64,000 nucleotides of DNA from Welwitschia mirabilis. Taxonomy: Eukaryota; Gnetophyta; Gnetopsida; Welwitschiales. The notes under the pieces were generated by a model that did not search any database, was not told the DNA's origin, and worked only from the letters and a program-made list of their open reading frames with translations. The stretch is from the NCBI GenBank assembly GCA_051453625.1, contig JBOZIK010000001.1, positions 19,296,501 through 19,360,500 on the forward strand. Reading direction: 5' to 3'. The position numbers were made by a program, and so were the translations under genes. Positions within the stretch are counted from its first letter, which is position 1. Every line of letters begins with the position of its first letter. This document shows positions 1 through 10,443 of the stretch, one piece after another.

Positions 1-118
1 GTCTATTCAAAGGTTGCTTTGCACTTGAAAAATTTCCTCTTCCAATTGAAAAGAAGTGAAATGGTTGTTAGAATAGGCAAGAAAGGGCCTTTTTATAAGC
101 CAAAATGATGGTGGGCCC

Positions 119-352
119 TCTAAAATACTTTAAAAAAGTGTTTTTTTCTAGAAAAACGTTTTTTTCCCTACCTTACCTGTGCTGACTTGCCGAGATTCGC
201 TGAGATTCGCCGGACTCGCCTGACTTGCCAAGACTCGCGAGTTTTCGAGGTTGACTCGCACCCAGCAAGTCACACCTCACCCGATTCGCGAGTGTTGAAA
301 AACCCGCGACTCGGCGGGTACTCGTCGAGACTCGGCGAGTTTTGCAACACTG
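119..352 (-). mobile_element. MITE-like repeat M1 (ACTCGCGAGT-rich)
   Basis: Read on the minus strand this repeat begins CAGTGTTGCAAAACTCG at 352 and is packed with words such as ACTCGCGAGT, GACTCGCC and CGAGTCGCG, then runs into an A/T-rich tract near 119-170. A second copy, about 70% alike by eye, lies in the opposite orientation at 10444-10679. The CAGTGTT start resembles hAT-type ends, and there is no coding capacity, so a hAT-mobilised MITE is the best guess. The second terminus is not recognised and may lie left of 119 or outside the window. Confidence 0.55.
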
Positions 353-1467
353 ATGAAGTTTGACCCAAGCTCTTTCCAAGGTTGTCCCATACGTTGGACA
401 ACGATTGTTTATCCAAGATTAGGTTGTCGCTTGTGCATTTATGCCTTTGCGATGAAAATAACGCATAGGAGCAACCAAGGAAAACTCAAACCTGCCTAGT
501 TCATATCTCTTCTTACTTGGTTAAATTCCATATTAATAAGCACACGAGGCGTAGTCAAATAGTTATTGACCTCACAAACATGCTCACAAATCATTGATCT
601 GATAGTCAAGCCTTTACTCCTAATCATGTCTATTTCATAGTCGTCGAGAGCGCCCACGCCTAACGAAAGCTAGGTATTTCTTTTCTTATTTTCTAGAAAG
701 AGGATCGTCCCCCAACATATAGTATTGCTTGGATCTTCAACATCCCAATGTAGAAATATTGTTCAATAAACTAATATGAGGAATTGATTGACACGCCTTA
801 GAACATAGAACTATCAGCCTTAAGATTTTCCTCCCATGGCTTAGCATCTTAGAAAATTAAAATGCAACTAGTTAAGAGGGAGACTTCATTAAGTAAGCAT
901 TAGAGTAATGGTAAGCAAGGCAATTGAGCATGCAATCCAAGCCTTGGGAATAGGGTTGGAATACTGTTTCGTTTTTTTTGCATGTTTGTTGGTCTCTCTT
1001 GTATCTCTTAGTTCATTTGTGAAAATCACTTGATGCCATGTCAACCATCTCTCAACTAGTGTCCTTCCATGTCTATTTATGAATAAGAAACCAATACTAT
1101 GTGAGATCAGTTTGTAACCACAGACATAATACCCAAACAACCTTGGCCACAAGAGATGAAGTATTGTGCTAAGTTTAATTTGTTACAAAATCATGCAACA
1201 AAAGCAAAACACAACAAAATATTCTTTAACAAAGACTAAGTAATATGGTTTCAGAGAAGAGAAAATCAAGGGAAATCTTAACTAATCAACGAAAGTAATT
1301 ATCTTTTATTAATCATAAACAAAGATTACAAGTTAACATTAATGCCTTCTAGAAGGGTTCTAAACTATAACCCTTGCAGTTGAGACCAATCACTCTCCTC
1401 CTCACACATCCACAATGGACCTCAAAGTGTGCTTATATATATAGCTACATGGTTACAAACAATTGGG
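353..1467. other. No gene recognised
   Basis: AT-rich sequence with only short, compositionally ordinary open frames. No protein motif, terminal repeat or RNA gene was recognised. Confidence 0.5.
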
Positions 1468-1870
1468 TATGCACTTCCCATTCCCACCTTGACGTGTGGG
1501 TAAATATTAAAGGTTCTAGTTTCCATGTAAGTCATGGCTTTTGGTGTGATAGTAGTCAGCCCAATAATTTGTATTAGAGCTAGGGTTTTGGCTTGGGTTT
1601 GGGTTCCAATCTCCATGGTGCCTTCCCAGTTCATGTGAGCACTTAGCATGTGGATTGAGGAGGAGATTATTAGGTATTCCCATGCCTACCTTGACAAGTG
1701 GTTTTACATGAGGGTCTCCAGTTTCCACCTAATTCATGGCTTTTGGTGTGATGGTAATGGGCCCAACAACTAGCATTAGAACTTGGTTTCTGGGGCTATG
1801 CTCTTCTTGTGGAGAAAGCCCTTTGAAGTTTGGTTGCTTTAGGGTTTCGATTTTTAGTGTTTCTTTGATG
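1468..1870. repeat. Diverged 202-bp tandem duplication
   Basis: Two copies, roughly 1468-1669 and 1670-1870, share blocks such as TCATGGCTTTTGGTGTGAT (first at 1532, again at 1734, spacing 202 bp) and the neighbouring CCTTGACNNGTGG and TTTCCA words. Divergence is high enough that the duplication is old. It may belong to an unidentified LTR, but no terminus was found. Confidence 0.7.
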
Positions 1871-2285
1871 TGCCTGCATAAATTGAGAAGGCAATGGAGT
1901 TTGAGAAGTTGAATGAAAGTAACTAACAATTTGTAAGATAATGATGGAAGACTATCTCATTTGAAAGAAATTGGCTTCGCCACTTCAAGGTTGCTTAATT
2001 GCTCGCAATGGAAGATTGGGAATGGGACGGCGTTCTCTTTCAGAAGTGCTTGGTAGCTATTATATCTTGCATTTTAATATTGTTTGATGTTTTCAAGTGA
2101 ACAATAACAATAGAGCTTTGGCAGTCTTGGGGGTGATTGTGTGACCAACTCTCTAGTGCAAATAAGATGCATGCAATGAGGAGGTTATTCCTTTTGAAGA
2201 TGGAGCGTACAACTATGTGAAAGCATGTAAGTGATTTTAATTCTATTGCAACACAACTTGGATCCTTAAAAATCAAGTTAGATGA
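1871..2285. other. No gene recognised
   Basis: Nothing recognisable. It lies directly upstream of the gag-like part of Copia remnant A and may include its 5' untranslated region. Confidence 0.4.
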
Positions 2286-3640
2286 AGAGGTTGGTGTTTG
2301 CTACTATTAAGTCTTTTACCTTCAAGTTGAGATGCTTTGCTCATTGCTGTGACAAATACAATGGTAAAAGCTACAAGTTGCAAGATGTTGTTGCTTCATT
2401 GTTGAATGAGAAGACCAAAAAGGTCTTTACTCAGATTTTCGGAGAATTAGATTAGGCATTAACAACAGGACAAACAGGAAGAACACAAACACAAAAATCA
2501 CTTTCCTGGATCTAACAGAGTAAGATCTCGAAGCAAAGGAAGATTAAAGTCATAAAGAAGGAAGGCTACTTGTTGGCATTAAAAGAAATCAAGTCACATG
2601 CAAAAGGATGTCTGGAGCTTGAAGAATAAACAAAAGGGAAAGAGCAAAGATAATGATGTTGCAAAAGCAAGCACAACATTAGCTGGTGAAGATGGGGCCA
2701 TCATGAGTGCGTTTTGTATAGCTTCTTTTGCTGAAGGAGCCCAAATTTTGGATTTAGATGCGTCATTTCACGTTTATCTAAAGAAATTGAGTTTCTCTAC
2801 ATATAAGAGTATGGAGAATGGATCTGTTTATATTGGTGATGATTGTGCATGCAAAATTTTGGCGCTAGTAATGTCCTTAGTCAGCAATCAGATGGAAAGA
2901 TGCACACATTAACAAAAATTTGAGGTATATTCCTGTGATAGCTAAGAATCTTATTTCGGTAGGATAATTGGATGATGTTAGTTTCATAGTGACCATTGGG
3001 AAAGGGTCATGGAAAATTTTGAGAGGCCGGATGATGATATTGAAAGGTCGAACAAAGGGAAATTCGTATATCCTTCACGGGACAACACAAAAGAGCAATG
3101 CTACGAAAGATATTATTGCAACTATAGGCAAAAATGAAGATATGAAGATTTGTCATAGTTGTTTAGGTTATCTTAGCTAGTGCAACATGACAATACTATA
3201 AGACCTAAAGATTATTCCGATTTTTAAGAGTTCTTTTCTTGCATTTTTTGTGATCACTGTGCTATGGAAAAGCAACACAAAGTTAATCGTGAGTGGAATG
3301 AGCATCATAGGAGAAATAAAGTATCAAAATTGGTATATTATAAAGTTTTTGGCCCTATAGATATTAGATCTCTTGAAGGAGCTTCTTATTTTGTTACTTT
3401 TATAGACAATTACCTAAAAGCATGTTGGTTGTATGCTAGGGCTTCAGAAAATGTTGGTTGTAAGTCTTTACTTGAGTTTGGGGATCTTTGTGCCATGGGA
3501 AGGCAATGTAGAGTTAATTTTAAGAGGAATGCATATTAGAGGAGAAGGAAGGTACTACAATTGGTACATCTTAATGTTTTTTGCTTTGGAGATGTTAGAT
3601 GTCTTGGAGGAGATTCTTATTTTGTTACTTTTATAGATGA
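2286..3640 (+). pseudogene. Copia remnant A: gag-protease-integrase
   Basis: A heavily mutated Copia polyprotein fragment. In order it shows the end of gag (about 2290-2450), a ruined zinc knuckle (VTCKRM near 2590 in a shifted frame), a protease core reading LDLDASFHV where LDSGASFHV is expected (about 2751), the Copia pre-integrase segment (GKGSWKILRG and YILHGTT, 2968-3110), the CHSCLGYLS motif near 3152, and the start of the integrase core with YFVTFIDNY (about 3388). Several in-frame stops and frameshifts and the loss of the protease DSG triad make it non-functional. It ends abruptly at 3640 against an inverted relative (B). The family was judged from motif order known for plant Copia elements. 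Confidence 0.88.
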
Positions 3641-5410
3641 TTACGTCTTCGCCAATCCAAAATGCATTCTACAAGAACAATCTTTGTGAACATGTTAGCC
3701 AAGTTCGTATGAGTATGGATTTTAACTACTTGTAGATCTTTGCACTACAATGCCTGTCGAATGAAGTAGTATTAAACCTCTGTATGCTTCATCCTAGAGT
3801 GAAAAGCTGTAATCTTTGCTAGGTGAGTCACACTTTGATTATCATAGTGTAAAAGATATTTCTCTTGTTTCACCCCAAACCACTTAAGTAATCATCTTAG
3901 CTAGATCATNNNNNNNNNNNNNNNNNNNNNNNNNNNNNNNNNNNNNNNNNNNNNNNNNNNNNNNNNNNNNNNNNNNNNNNNNNNNNNNNNNNNNNNNNNN
4001 NNNNNNNNNNNNNNNNNNNNNNNNNNNNNNNNNNNNNNNNNNNNNNNNNNNNNNNNNNNNNNNNNNNNNNNNNNNNNNNNNNNNNNNNNNNNNNNNNNNN
4101 NNNNNNNNNNNNNNNNNNNNNNNNNNNNNNNNNNNNNNNNNNNNNNNNNNNNNNNNNNNNNNNNNNNNNNNNNNNNNNNNNNNNNNNNNNNNNNNNNNNN
4201 NNNNNNNNNNNNNNNNNNNNNNNNNNNNNNNNNNNNNNNNNNNNNNNNNNNNNNNNNNNNNNNNNNNNNNNNNNNNNNNNNNNNNNNNNNNNNNNNNNNN
4301 NNNNNNNNNNNNNNNNNNNNNNNNNNNNNNNNNNNNNNNNNNNNNNNNNNNNNNNNNNNNNNNNNNNNNNNNNNNNNNNNNNNNNNNNNNNNNNNNNNNN
4401 NNNNNNNNNNNNNNNNNNNNNNNNNNNNNNNNNNNNNNNNNNNNNNNNNNNNNNNNNNNNNNNNNNNNNNNNNNNNNNNNNNNNNNNNNNNNNNNNNNNN
4501 NNNNNNNNNNNNNNNNNNNNNNNNNNNNNNNNNNNNNNNNNNNNNNNNNNNNNNNNNNNNNNNNNNNNNNNNNNNNNNNNNNNNNNNNNNNNNNNNNNNN
4601 NNNNNNNNNNNNNNNNNNNNNNNNNNNNNNNNNNNNNNNNNNNNNNNNNNNNNNNNNNNNNNNNNNNNNNNNNNNNNNNNNNNNNNNNNNNNNNNNNNNN
4701 NNNNNNNNNNNNNNNNNNNNNNNNNNNNNNNNNNNNNNNNNNNNNNNNNNNNNNNNNNNNNNNNNNNNNNNNNNNNNNNNNNNNNNNNNNNNNNNNNNNN
4801 NNNNNNNNNNNNNNNNNNNNNNNNNNNNNNNNNNNNNNNNNNNNNNNNNNNNNNNNNNNNNNNNNNNNNNNNNNNNNNNNNNNNNNNNNNNNNNNNNNNN
4901 NNNNNACTTAAGTAATCATCTTAGCTAGATCATTACGATGGCTGCCTCCGTGAAAGCTATGTGCTTAGCTATAGTTGTAGATAGTACAACTACTTCTTGT
5001 AGTGTTGGAATCCAGCTAACTGCTCTACCATCACAACATCCTACATAATCGATAGCAGATCTTCTACTGTCACAACATCCTACATAATTAGCATCAACAA
5101 AACCGACAATTTCTAATGCAAGTTCTCCAAAGCATAAGCACTCATTTCGTCTTCTCTTTAAAGATCAGAGGATCCACTTTATTGCTTGCCAATGTTCTTA
5201 TCATGGATTACAAATGTAACATGAAATAACTCGTATTGCATGAGCAATATCTGGCCTTATACAGGCCATTCCATACATCAAGCTACTTATTACAAAAGTA
5301 TAAGGAACAATTTCCATCTTTCTTTTATTTGCCTCATCCTCTAGATAATCATTTTTAAACAACTTAAAACATACAACTAATGGTGTACAAATAGGCTTAT
5401 AGTGAATCAT
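3641..5410 (-). pseudogene. Copia B RNase H and RT C-terminus
   Basis: The upstream part (5410-5201) reads SLMYGMACIRPDIAHAIRVIS, close to the canonical Copia GSLMYAMVCTRPDIAHAV block. The later part, on both sides of the gap, matches the RNase H end: TEA..IAFTEA (about 4960), then DNQSVTHLA (about 3830) and ANMFTKIV (about 3690). Reading across 4906-4960 and 3909-3860 is continuous only if the intervening N run is removed, so the gap is probably artificial. It carries several stops. Confidence 0.8.
3910..4905. other. Assembly gap (996 N), probably false
   Basis: The 28 bases before the gap (3882-3909) are identical to the 28 bases after it (4906-4933), and the RNase H reading frame continues across if one copy is kept. 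The contigs therefore overlap and little or no DNA is likely to be missing. Confidence 0.8.
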
Positions 5411-5455
5411 ATTAAAATGTTCAAGAACATTAGAGATGTCCTCATATTGACTTAA

Positions 5456-6275
5456 CTAAAGCTTGCCCTTCTTATTGTCTTTGCACATGTGCATTCCCAA
5501 TATCTTCTTGGTTAGTTGAAGATCCTTAGTAGCAAAACATTTAGACGTATCAGTCTTCAAATGTTTAGTCTTCTTTCCATCATTTTTATTAATCAACATA
5601 TCATTAACATAGAGTAACAAAATAGTAAAAGAACCATATGCTAATCCTCTAAAATACACATAGTGATGAAACTGACATTTGGTGTAACCTACATTCTGCA
5701 TAAAGCCATTAAATCTCTTATACCATTGCCTAGATGCTTGCTTCAACCCGTACTAACCTTTTTTAAACCTACCAGCCAAGTTAGGATTAGTCTTATTTGC
5801 GAATCCTTTAGGCTAGTACATGTAAATTTCTTCTTCCAAGTCAGCATGTAAGAAAGAAGTCTTGATATCAAGCTGTTCTAATTCCAAATTCAGATTTGCA
5901 ACTGAAGATAAAACAACTCTAACAGAATTGTGCTCGACAACAGGAGCGAAAATCTTATTGAAACTAATACTTGTTGTTTGTCCATGACCTTTGACAACAA
6001 ATTTGGCTTTATAATGGTTGGGACCATTAGCCTCCCACTTAATCACATATACCCATATGTTTTGCAACGCTTTCTTCTCACATGGAAGCTCTAACAACTT
6101 CCATCTATCATTTTGATGCAATGCAATAATTTCTTCCATGAGCTTATGCCATCTTCCATCCCGATGACAACTTACAACTTTGGAACAATGCTTGGGTTCA
6201 CCATTGTCTGTTTCAAAAAAAAAAAAGCATAATATAGTGAAGGAGAATGCCCTTTGGTGGGCTTGTGGGGACATT
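5456..6275 (-). pseudogene. Copia B reverse transcriptase
   Basis: N-terminal to C-terminal on the minus strand: MEEIIALHQNDRWKL (about 6140), WVYVIKWEANG.NHYKAK.VVKG (about 6050-5985), FAPVVEH (about 5945), then LDIKTSFLHADLEEEIYM (about 5870), which holds the first catalytic Asp, GLKQASRQWYKRF (about 5740), and the catalytic box YVNDML at about 5595-5610. Functional Copia enzymes have YVDDML, so the second catalytic Asp is replaced by Asn (codon 5603-5605). Stops near 5815 and 5750 also break the frame. Copia lineage is sure; function is lost. Confidence 0.9.
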
Positions 6276-6323
6276 ACTAATGTGCATCAGCTCTAGTTGT
6301 TGACCAAGCTGATTATGTATCAC

Positions 6324-7631
6324 TTATAGACTTTCTTCATTACTGCAATTAACTCCATCAACATCATGATTTGCCTGAGGCTGGATCTTGTGCTTGCACC
6401 TAAGAGGAGTAATGGAACGTGAAACTTGCATTTCCACAAGAAGTTCCTCTTCCTTCTGCTCTTTTTGCTTCCTTTGTGAAAACATCACATCATCATTAAA
6501 GATGATATCTTTGCTCCTTATTATCTTCTTTGCAATAGGATCCCAAGGCTTGTAACCTTTGTTATTGCCATCATATCCAAGAAAAGCACATCTTCGTGAT
6601 CTAGCCTCCAGCTTTGTTTTACTCTCCATTTGCTACCTAAACAAAACCTTCACATCCAGATGTCTTTAGGTGGCTATATTGAATATTTCTACCACTCTAA
6701 AGTATCTTAGTTTTCTTGCTATTTACCTCTTGATCAAATACATAGTTGTATTAGCAGCTTTATCCCAAAATGGCTTATCGAGACCAGATCATGACAACAT
6801 GTTTCTCACACGCGTCATGATGGACTTGTTCATCCTTTTAGGAACAACATTCTATTGTGGTGTACTAGGAATAGTCTTCACTTTGTGAATTCCTTTGTCC
6901 TTGCAAAATTCATTAAACTATCTAGAACCATACTCACCACCATTAACAATCTTCAAGCACTTAATCAATCTCTCTGATCTCTTCTTAACCCTTGCCTTAA
7001 ATCTTTAAGCAATAACACACAACAAACAATTTTTGAGTAATCGTCTATATAAGTAACAAAACAAGAAGCACCTCTAAGAGATCTAACATCTATAGGGCCG
7101 AAAATATCAAGACATACCAATTCTAATACCTTACTTTTCTTATGATGTTCATTCCCCTTACAATTAACTCTACATTACTTTCCCATGGCACAATGATCAC
7201 AAAACTCAAGAAGACAACTCTTAAAAATAGCAACAAGCTATTAAGCTTTAGGTCATGTAATACCTTGATGCTACGCTTGCTAAGGTGACCTAGATGAATA
7301 TGGCAAATCTTCGTGCCTTCATCTTTGCCAGTAGTTGCAACAGTATCTCTTGTAGCATTGATCTTTTATGTTGTGCCATGAAGGATATACAAATTTCCAT
7401 TTTTTTGAACTTCCAAAATTGTCATGTAGCCTTTCAAAATCTTCCATGACCCTTTTCCAAAGGTCATTGTGAAACAAGCATCATCTAATTGCCTTGCTGA
7501 AATAAGATTCTTAGCTATCTTAGGAACATGCCTCACATTTGTCAATGTGTCTTTCTTTCCATCTGAATGTTGAATAACGACATCACCAATGCTCAAAATT
7601 TTGCATGCACGGTCATCACTGATGATGAAAA
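6324..7631 (-). pseudogene. Copia B pre-integrase and integrase
   Basis: From 7631 down: SDDRACKILSIGDVVIQHSD, LTNVRHVPKIAKNLIS, GKGSWKILKG and YILHGTT form the pre-integrase block. After a stop at about 7366 come KICHIHLGHLSKRSIKVLHD (about 7300), the zinc-finger CDHC..GK segment (about 7190), and LVCLDIFGPIDVRSLRGA followed by FVTYIDDYS, the integrase core start (about 7120-7030). The C-terminal KLEARSRRCAFLGYDGNNKG and WDPIAKKII block is at 6600-6520. The middle of the core is frameshifted and stop-ridden. Confidence 0.88.
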
Positions 7632-7742
7632 TGTCGGCAATTAGTTTATGTCGGTTGCCTGAAAAAGTTGTGTCGGGGAGACAAGTCGCCATGTTGGCAC
7701 AAAATCTGGGTGCAAAATTTTCACAATAATTTTTATTTCAAA
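7632..7742. repeat. GTCGGCAA-rich dispersed repeat R1
   Basis: Begins AAAATGTCGGCAATTA and contains GTGTCGGGGAGACAAGTCGCC. A related stretch starts at 43057 with AAAATGTCGGCAAATTA and GTCGGGGAGACATGTCACC. R1 sits exactly where Copia B pol is cut, so it looks like one end of an inserted element. The interior of that insertion is not defined; the 7743-8100 stretch could be part of it or of the hAT element beyond Copia E. Confidence 0.5.
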
Positions 7743-8100
7743 ATTAAGGGAATTTTGTTATCTACAAGATTTATAAGCAACATAAGCTCAAAATAGCTAA
7801 AAATAAGCAATTCAAATATTTATTTGCTGTTTATAAGCAACATAAGCTAAAAATAGATAAAAATAAGCAATTCAAATATTTATTTGATGTGCATAAATAA
7901 TTAGGGACCCATTATCACATCAACAGATAAAGCTATAAAACTATTATAACATCAATTGCTCATTTCCTTCATTGCATGACAAAGTGCATGTACTTAAAAC
8001 AACATATGAGTTTATAACAAATAAACCATCAAGTGTCATTATAAACTACAAGTCTTATACAAAATAAAAATAACATCAGCATGCAAAAATATCATGTGCC
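7743..8100. other. AT-rich flank with a short direct repeat
   Basis: No gene. A roughly 60-bp segment around AAGCAATTCAAATATTTATTTG is repeated directly (about 7810 and 7870). The segment ends at the candidate target site ATTAC (8101-8105) of Copia E. Confidence 0.5.
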
Positions 8101-8105
8101 ATTAC

Positions 8106-9188
8106 TATTAGGATCACAAAATACCCTAGAAGGGGGGTGAATAGGGTTCTAAAACTTTTAAACAGACTTACGAAGAATTAATCAAATAACTAAAATCAGA
8201 AGATGAACAGAAACAATTGCACTCTACCGATTTATAGTGGTTCGGATCTCCAAGCCTACTCCACTCACAAGAGGCAGCACAAGCCTTCAACCTCTTGGTT
8301 CCTTTAAACAAACCGTGCAACAGCACAACCACCCTTGGCAAGGGCTCTAATTACAACGCTTGCTTTTCCTTGAGCAATTACAACGAGTGTTCAGAATAGA
8401 TCTGATGGAGTGTAAGCCTTTTAGCTTTAATACATCAACAAGTAGTACAATCAGAGAAGAAGATCTATAACAGTTTGGATCAGGAGCATTCTCCTTAGAT
8501 TATCAACATGAGCATGCTCTGCTCTTTTAGCTGTATTTCAAAATTAGGTGCTTTAAACTTGTTTGAACAAGACATATATAGCTTTCCTATGGAGGAAAAT
8601 CCTAATAATCCTTTGCATTGGTTACAGGGCTAGAGGAAACCTTTTTTAGCCATTTGCGCTTTGGTAGAAGTGCCCAACGTTCTTCTTCACACATTTTCGT
8701 GCGTCAACAGATAGGCGGTTGGACGTCCCAAGTTAAAAAGCCGGATGTCTCATTTTTAATCGGAACATAACAGGTAATCTGAAATAGGGTCCGGACGTCC
8801 CGGGCAAGGAATTTGGACGTCCCAGTATAAATAAGAGAATGCAGGGGCGGACGTCCCGTGATAGGAGGTCGGATGTCCCAATACAAATAATAGTGTACAG
8901 GGTCGGATGTCCCGTGATAGGAGGTCGGACGTCCTAGTACAAATAACAGTGTACAGAGTCGGATGTCCCATGATAGGAGGTTGGATGTCCTAGTATAAAT
9001 GACCGATTACAGGGTCGGACGTCCCGGGTTTTAAGGCCGGACGTCCCGGTACAATTTATAAAGAGTCTTTTATTTCCCAGATTTGGCCTGAGTTCGTTTG
9101 ATTGGAATTGCTTTAAGATCTCAAGCTGGGACTTTGACTTGGGAATAATTTTGTCACCTCATCATTGAAATAGACTTGTTACTCAACA
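8106..9188 (-). repeat. 3' LTR of Copia E
   Basis: About 1083 bp. On the minus strand it opens TGTTGAGTAACAAG. It carries a U3 array of GGACGTCC palindromes (9063-8713) and a TATATA box near 8575-8581. Near its 3' end it has a CCCTATTCACCCCCC stretch followed by TCTAGGG (about 8150-8120), a mark shared with the LTRs of D and F. It ends near CCTAATA, where intact relatives end CCTAACA. The U3, TATA and R/U5 order supports this orientation. Confidence 0.82.
8842..9065 (-). repeat. 56-bp tandem repeat in U3 of Copia E 3' LTR
   Basis: Four units start at 8842, 8898, 8954 and 9010, spaced exactly 56 bp. Each full unit contains two GGACGTCC-like palindromes in a GGTCGGACGTCCCGTGATAG context. Over 8711-9050 there are seven exact GGACGTCC words and five GGATGTC variants, as expected from CpG to TpG decay. 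The GACGTC core is the C-box recognised by plant bZIP factors, so a regulatory role in the LTR promoter is plausible but unproven. Confidence 0.85.
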
Positions 9189-9205
9189 ATCTCCCCCTTT
9201 TCAAT
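9189..9205 (-). promoter_or_regulatory. Polypurine tract of Copia E
   Basis: On the minus strand this reads ATTGAAAAGGGGGAGAT directly before the LTR start TGTTGAG. It is the plus-strand primer site for reverse transcription and fixes both the element's orientation and the LTR boundary. Confidence 0.8.
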
Positions 9206-9221
9206 GATGACAAAATTTATA

Positions 9222-10144
9222 NNNNNNNNNNNNNNNNNNNNNNNNNNNNNNNNNNNNNNNNNNNNNNNNNNNNNNNNNNNNNNNNNNNNNNNNNNNNNNN
9301 NNNNNNNNNNNNNNNNNNNNNNNNNNNNNNNNNNNNNNNNNNNNNNNNNNNNNNNNNNNNNNNNNNNNNNNNNNNNNNNNNNNNNNNNNNNNNNNNNNNN
9401 NNNNNNNNNNNNNNNNNNNNNNNNNNNNNNNNNNNNNNNNNNNNNNNNNNNNNNNNNNNNNNNNNNNNNNNNNNNNNNNNNNNNNNNNNNNNNNNNNNNN
9501 NNNNNNNNNNNNNNNNNNNNNNNNNNNNNNNNNNNNNNNNNNNNNNNNNNNNNNNNNNNNNNNNNNNNNNNNNNNNNNNNNNNNNNNNNNNNNNNNNNNN
9601 NNNNNNNNNNNNNNNNNNNNNNNNNNNNNNNNNNNNNNNNNNNNNNNNNNNNNNNNNNNNNNNNNNNNNNNNNNNNNNNNNNNNNNNNNNNNNNNNNNNN
9701 NNNNNNNNNNNNNNNNNNNNNNNNNNNNNNNNNNNNNNNNNNNNNNNNNNNNNNNNNNNNNNNNNNNNNNNNNNNNNNNNNNNNNNNNNNNNNNNNNNNN
9801 NNNNNNNNNNNNNNNNNNNNNNNNNNNNNNNNNNNNNNNNNNNNNNNNNNNNNNNNNNNNNNNNNNNNNNNNNNNNNNNNNNNNNNNNNNNNNNNNNNNN
9901 NNNNNNNNNNNNNNNNNNNNNNNNNNNNNNNNNNNNNNNNNNNNNNNNNNNNNNNNNNNNNNNNNNNNNNNNNNNNNNNNNNNNNNNNNNNNNNNNNNNN
10001 NNNNNNNNNNNNNNNNNNNNNNNNNNNNNNNNNNNNNNNNNNNNNNNNNNNNNNNNNNNNNNNNNNNNNNNNNNNNNNNNNNNNNNNNNNNNNNNNNNNN
10101 NNNNNNNNNNNNNNNNNNNNNNNNNNNNNNNNNNNNNNNNNNNN
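9222..10144. other. Assembly gap (923 N)
   Basis: Unknown bases inside Copia E, between ORF3 and the polypurine tract. No repeated flank is seen here, so real sequence may be missing. Confidence 0.9.
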
Positions 10145-10443
10145 ATGGTTTAAGCTGATTACTAGGTATGTTGGCACACCAGTGAACTTGTTTTCTACAC
10201 AACTCTTCCGTTAAAACATCCTTACAAACTGCCTCTTGAAGAGAGGCTACCGAATGAATTTCTCTAAAGAAGCCATCATTCGGAAAACCGGTAATCAATG
10301 AAATACTTTCCAAATCTACTTCTACTATTCTCCCGTATACTTTAGAAATTAACTTCCAATTGGTCTTGTCAAGTAAACCATTGCAGTAGAATAGACGTAC
10401 CATTTTAACGGAAGCTCTGGTGTCTGGATTGAGTGCATACATC
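10145..10443 (-). pseudogene. Accessory ORF3 fragment of Copia E
   Basis: An open minus-strand stretch of about 98 residues, reading WMYALNPDTRASVKMVRLF, then YCNGLLDKTNWKLISKVYG, then VDLESISLITGFPNDGFF. It aligns without large gaps to the ORF3 of Copia F (50.5-50.8 kb), sharing LNP.T, R.FYCNG, S..Y, V.LE.IS and FP. From memory the pattern resembles the 'putative plant transposon protein' domain family rather than a retroviral envelope. Its N-terminal side is interrupted at 10444 by MITE-like repeat M2 and its C-terminal side runs into the gap. The function is unknown. Confidence 0.7.

Larger units (their letters stand above)
3641..7631 (-). mobile_element. Copia remnant B (pre-integrase to RNase H)
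   Basis: Read on the minus strand this is one Copia pol gene in the usual order: pre-integrase (7631-7366), integrase (about 7330-6640), reverse transcriptase (6275-5456) and RNase H (5410-3641). It is the same family as A, sharing near-identical pre-integrase words, but inverted. Gag and most of the protease are missing because a GTCGGCAA-rich repeat cuts it off at about 7632. No LTR follows RNase H, since the remnant stops at the junction with A. Stops and frameshifts are scattered throughout, so it is dead. Confidence 0.88.

Noticed and set aside
173-379. 68-codon minus-strand frame with many Ser/Arg
   Set aside because: It is a reading of MITE-like repeat M1; the CG-rich word repetition explains the open frame.
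6670-6888. 72-codon plus-strand frame
   Set aside because: Antisense shadow of the Copia B integrase.
8704-8971. Frames with repeated Tyr-Trp-Asp-x-Arg-Pro
   Set aside because: They are translations of the 56-bp LTR minisatellite, not protein repeats.
8842-9065. Regular repeat-spacer pattern like a CRISPR array
   Set aside because: The units are contiguous tandem repeats in an LTR of a plant element, with no unique spacers.
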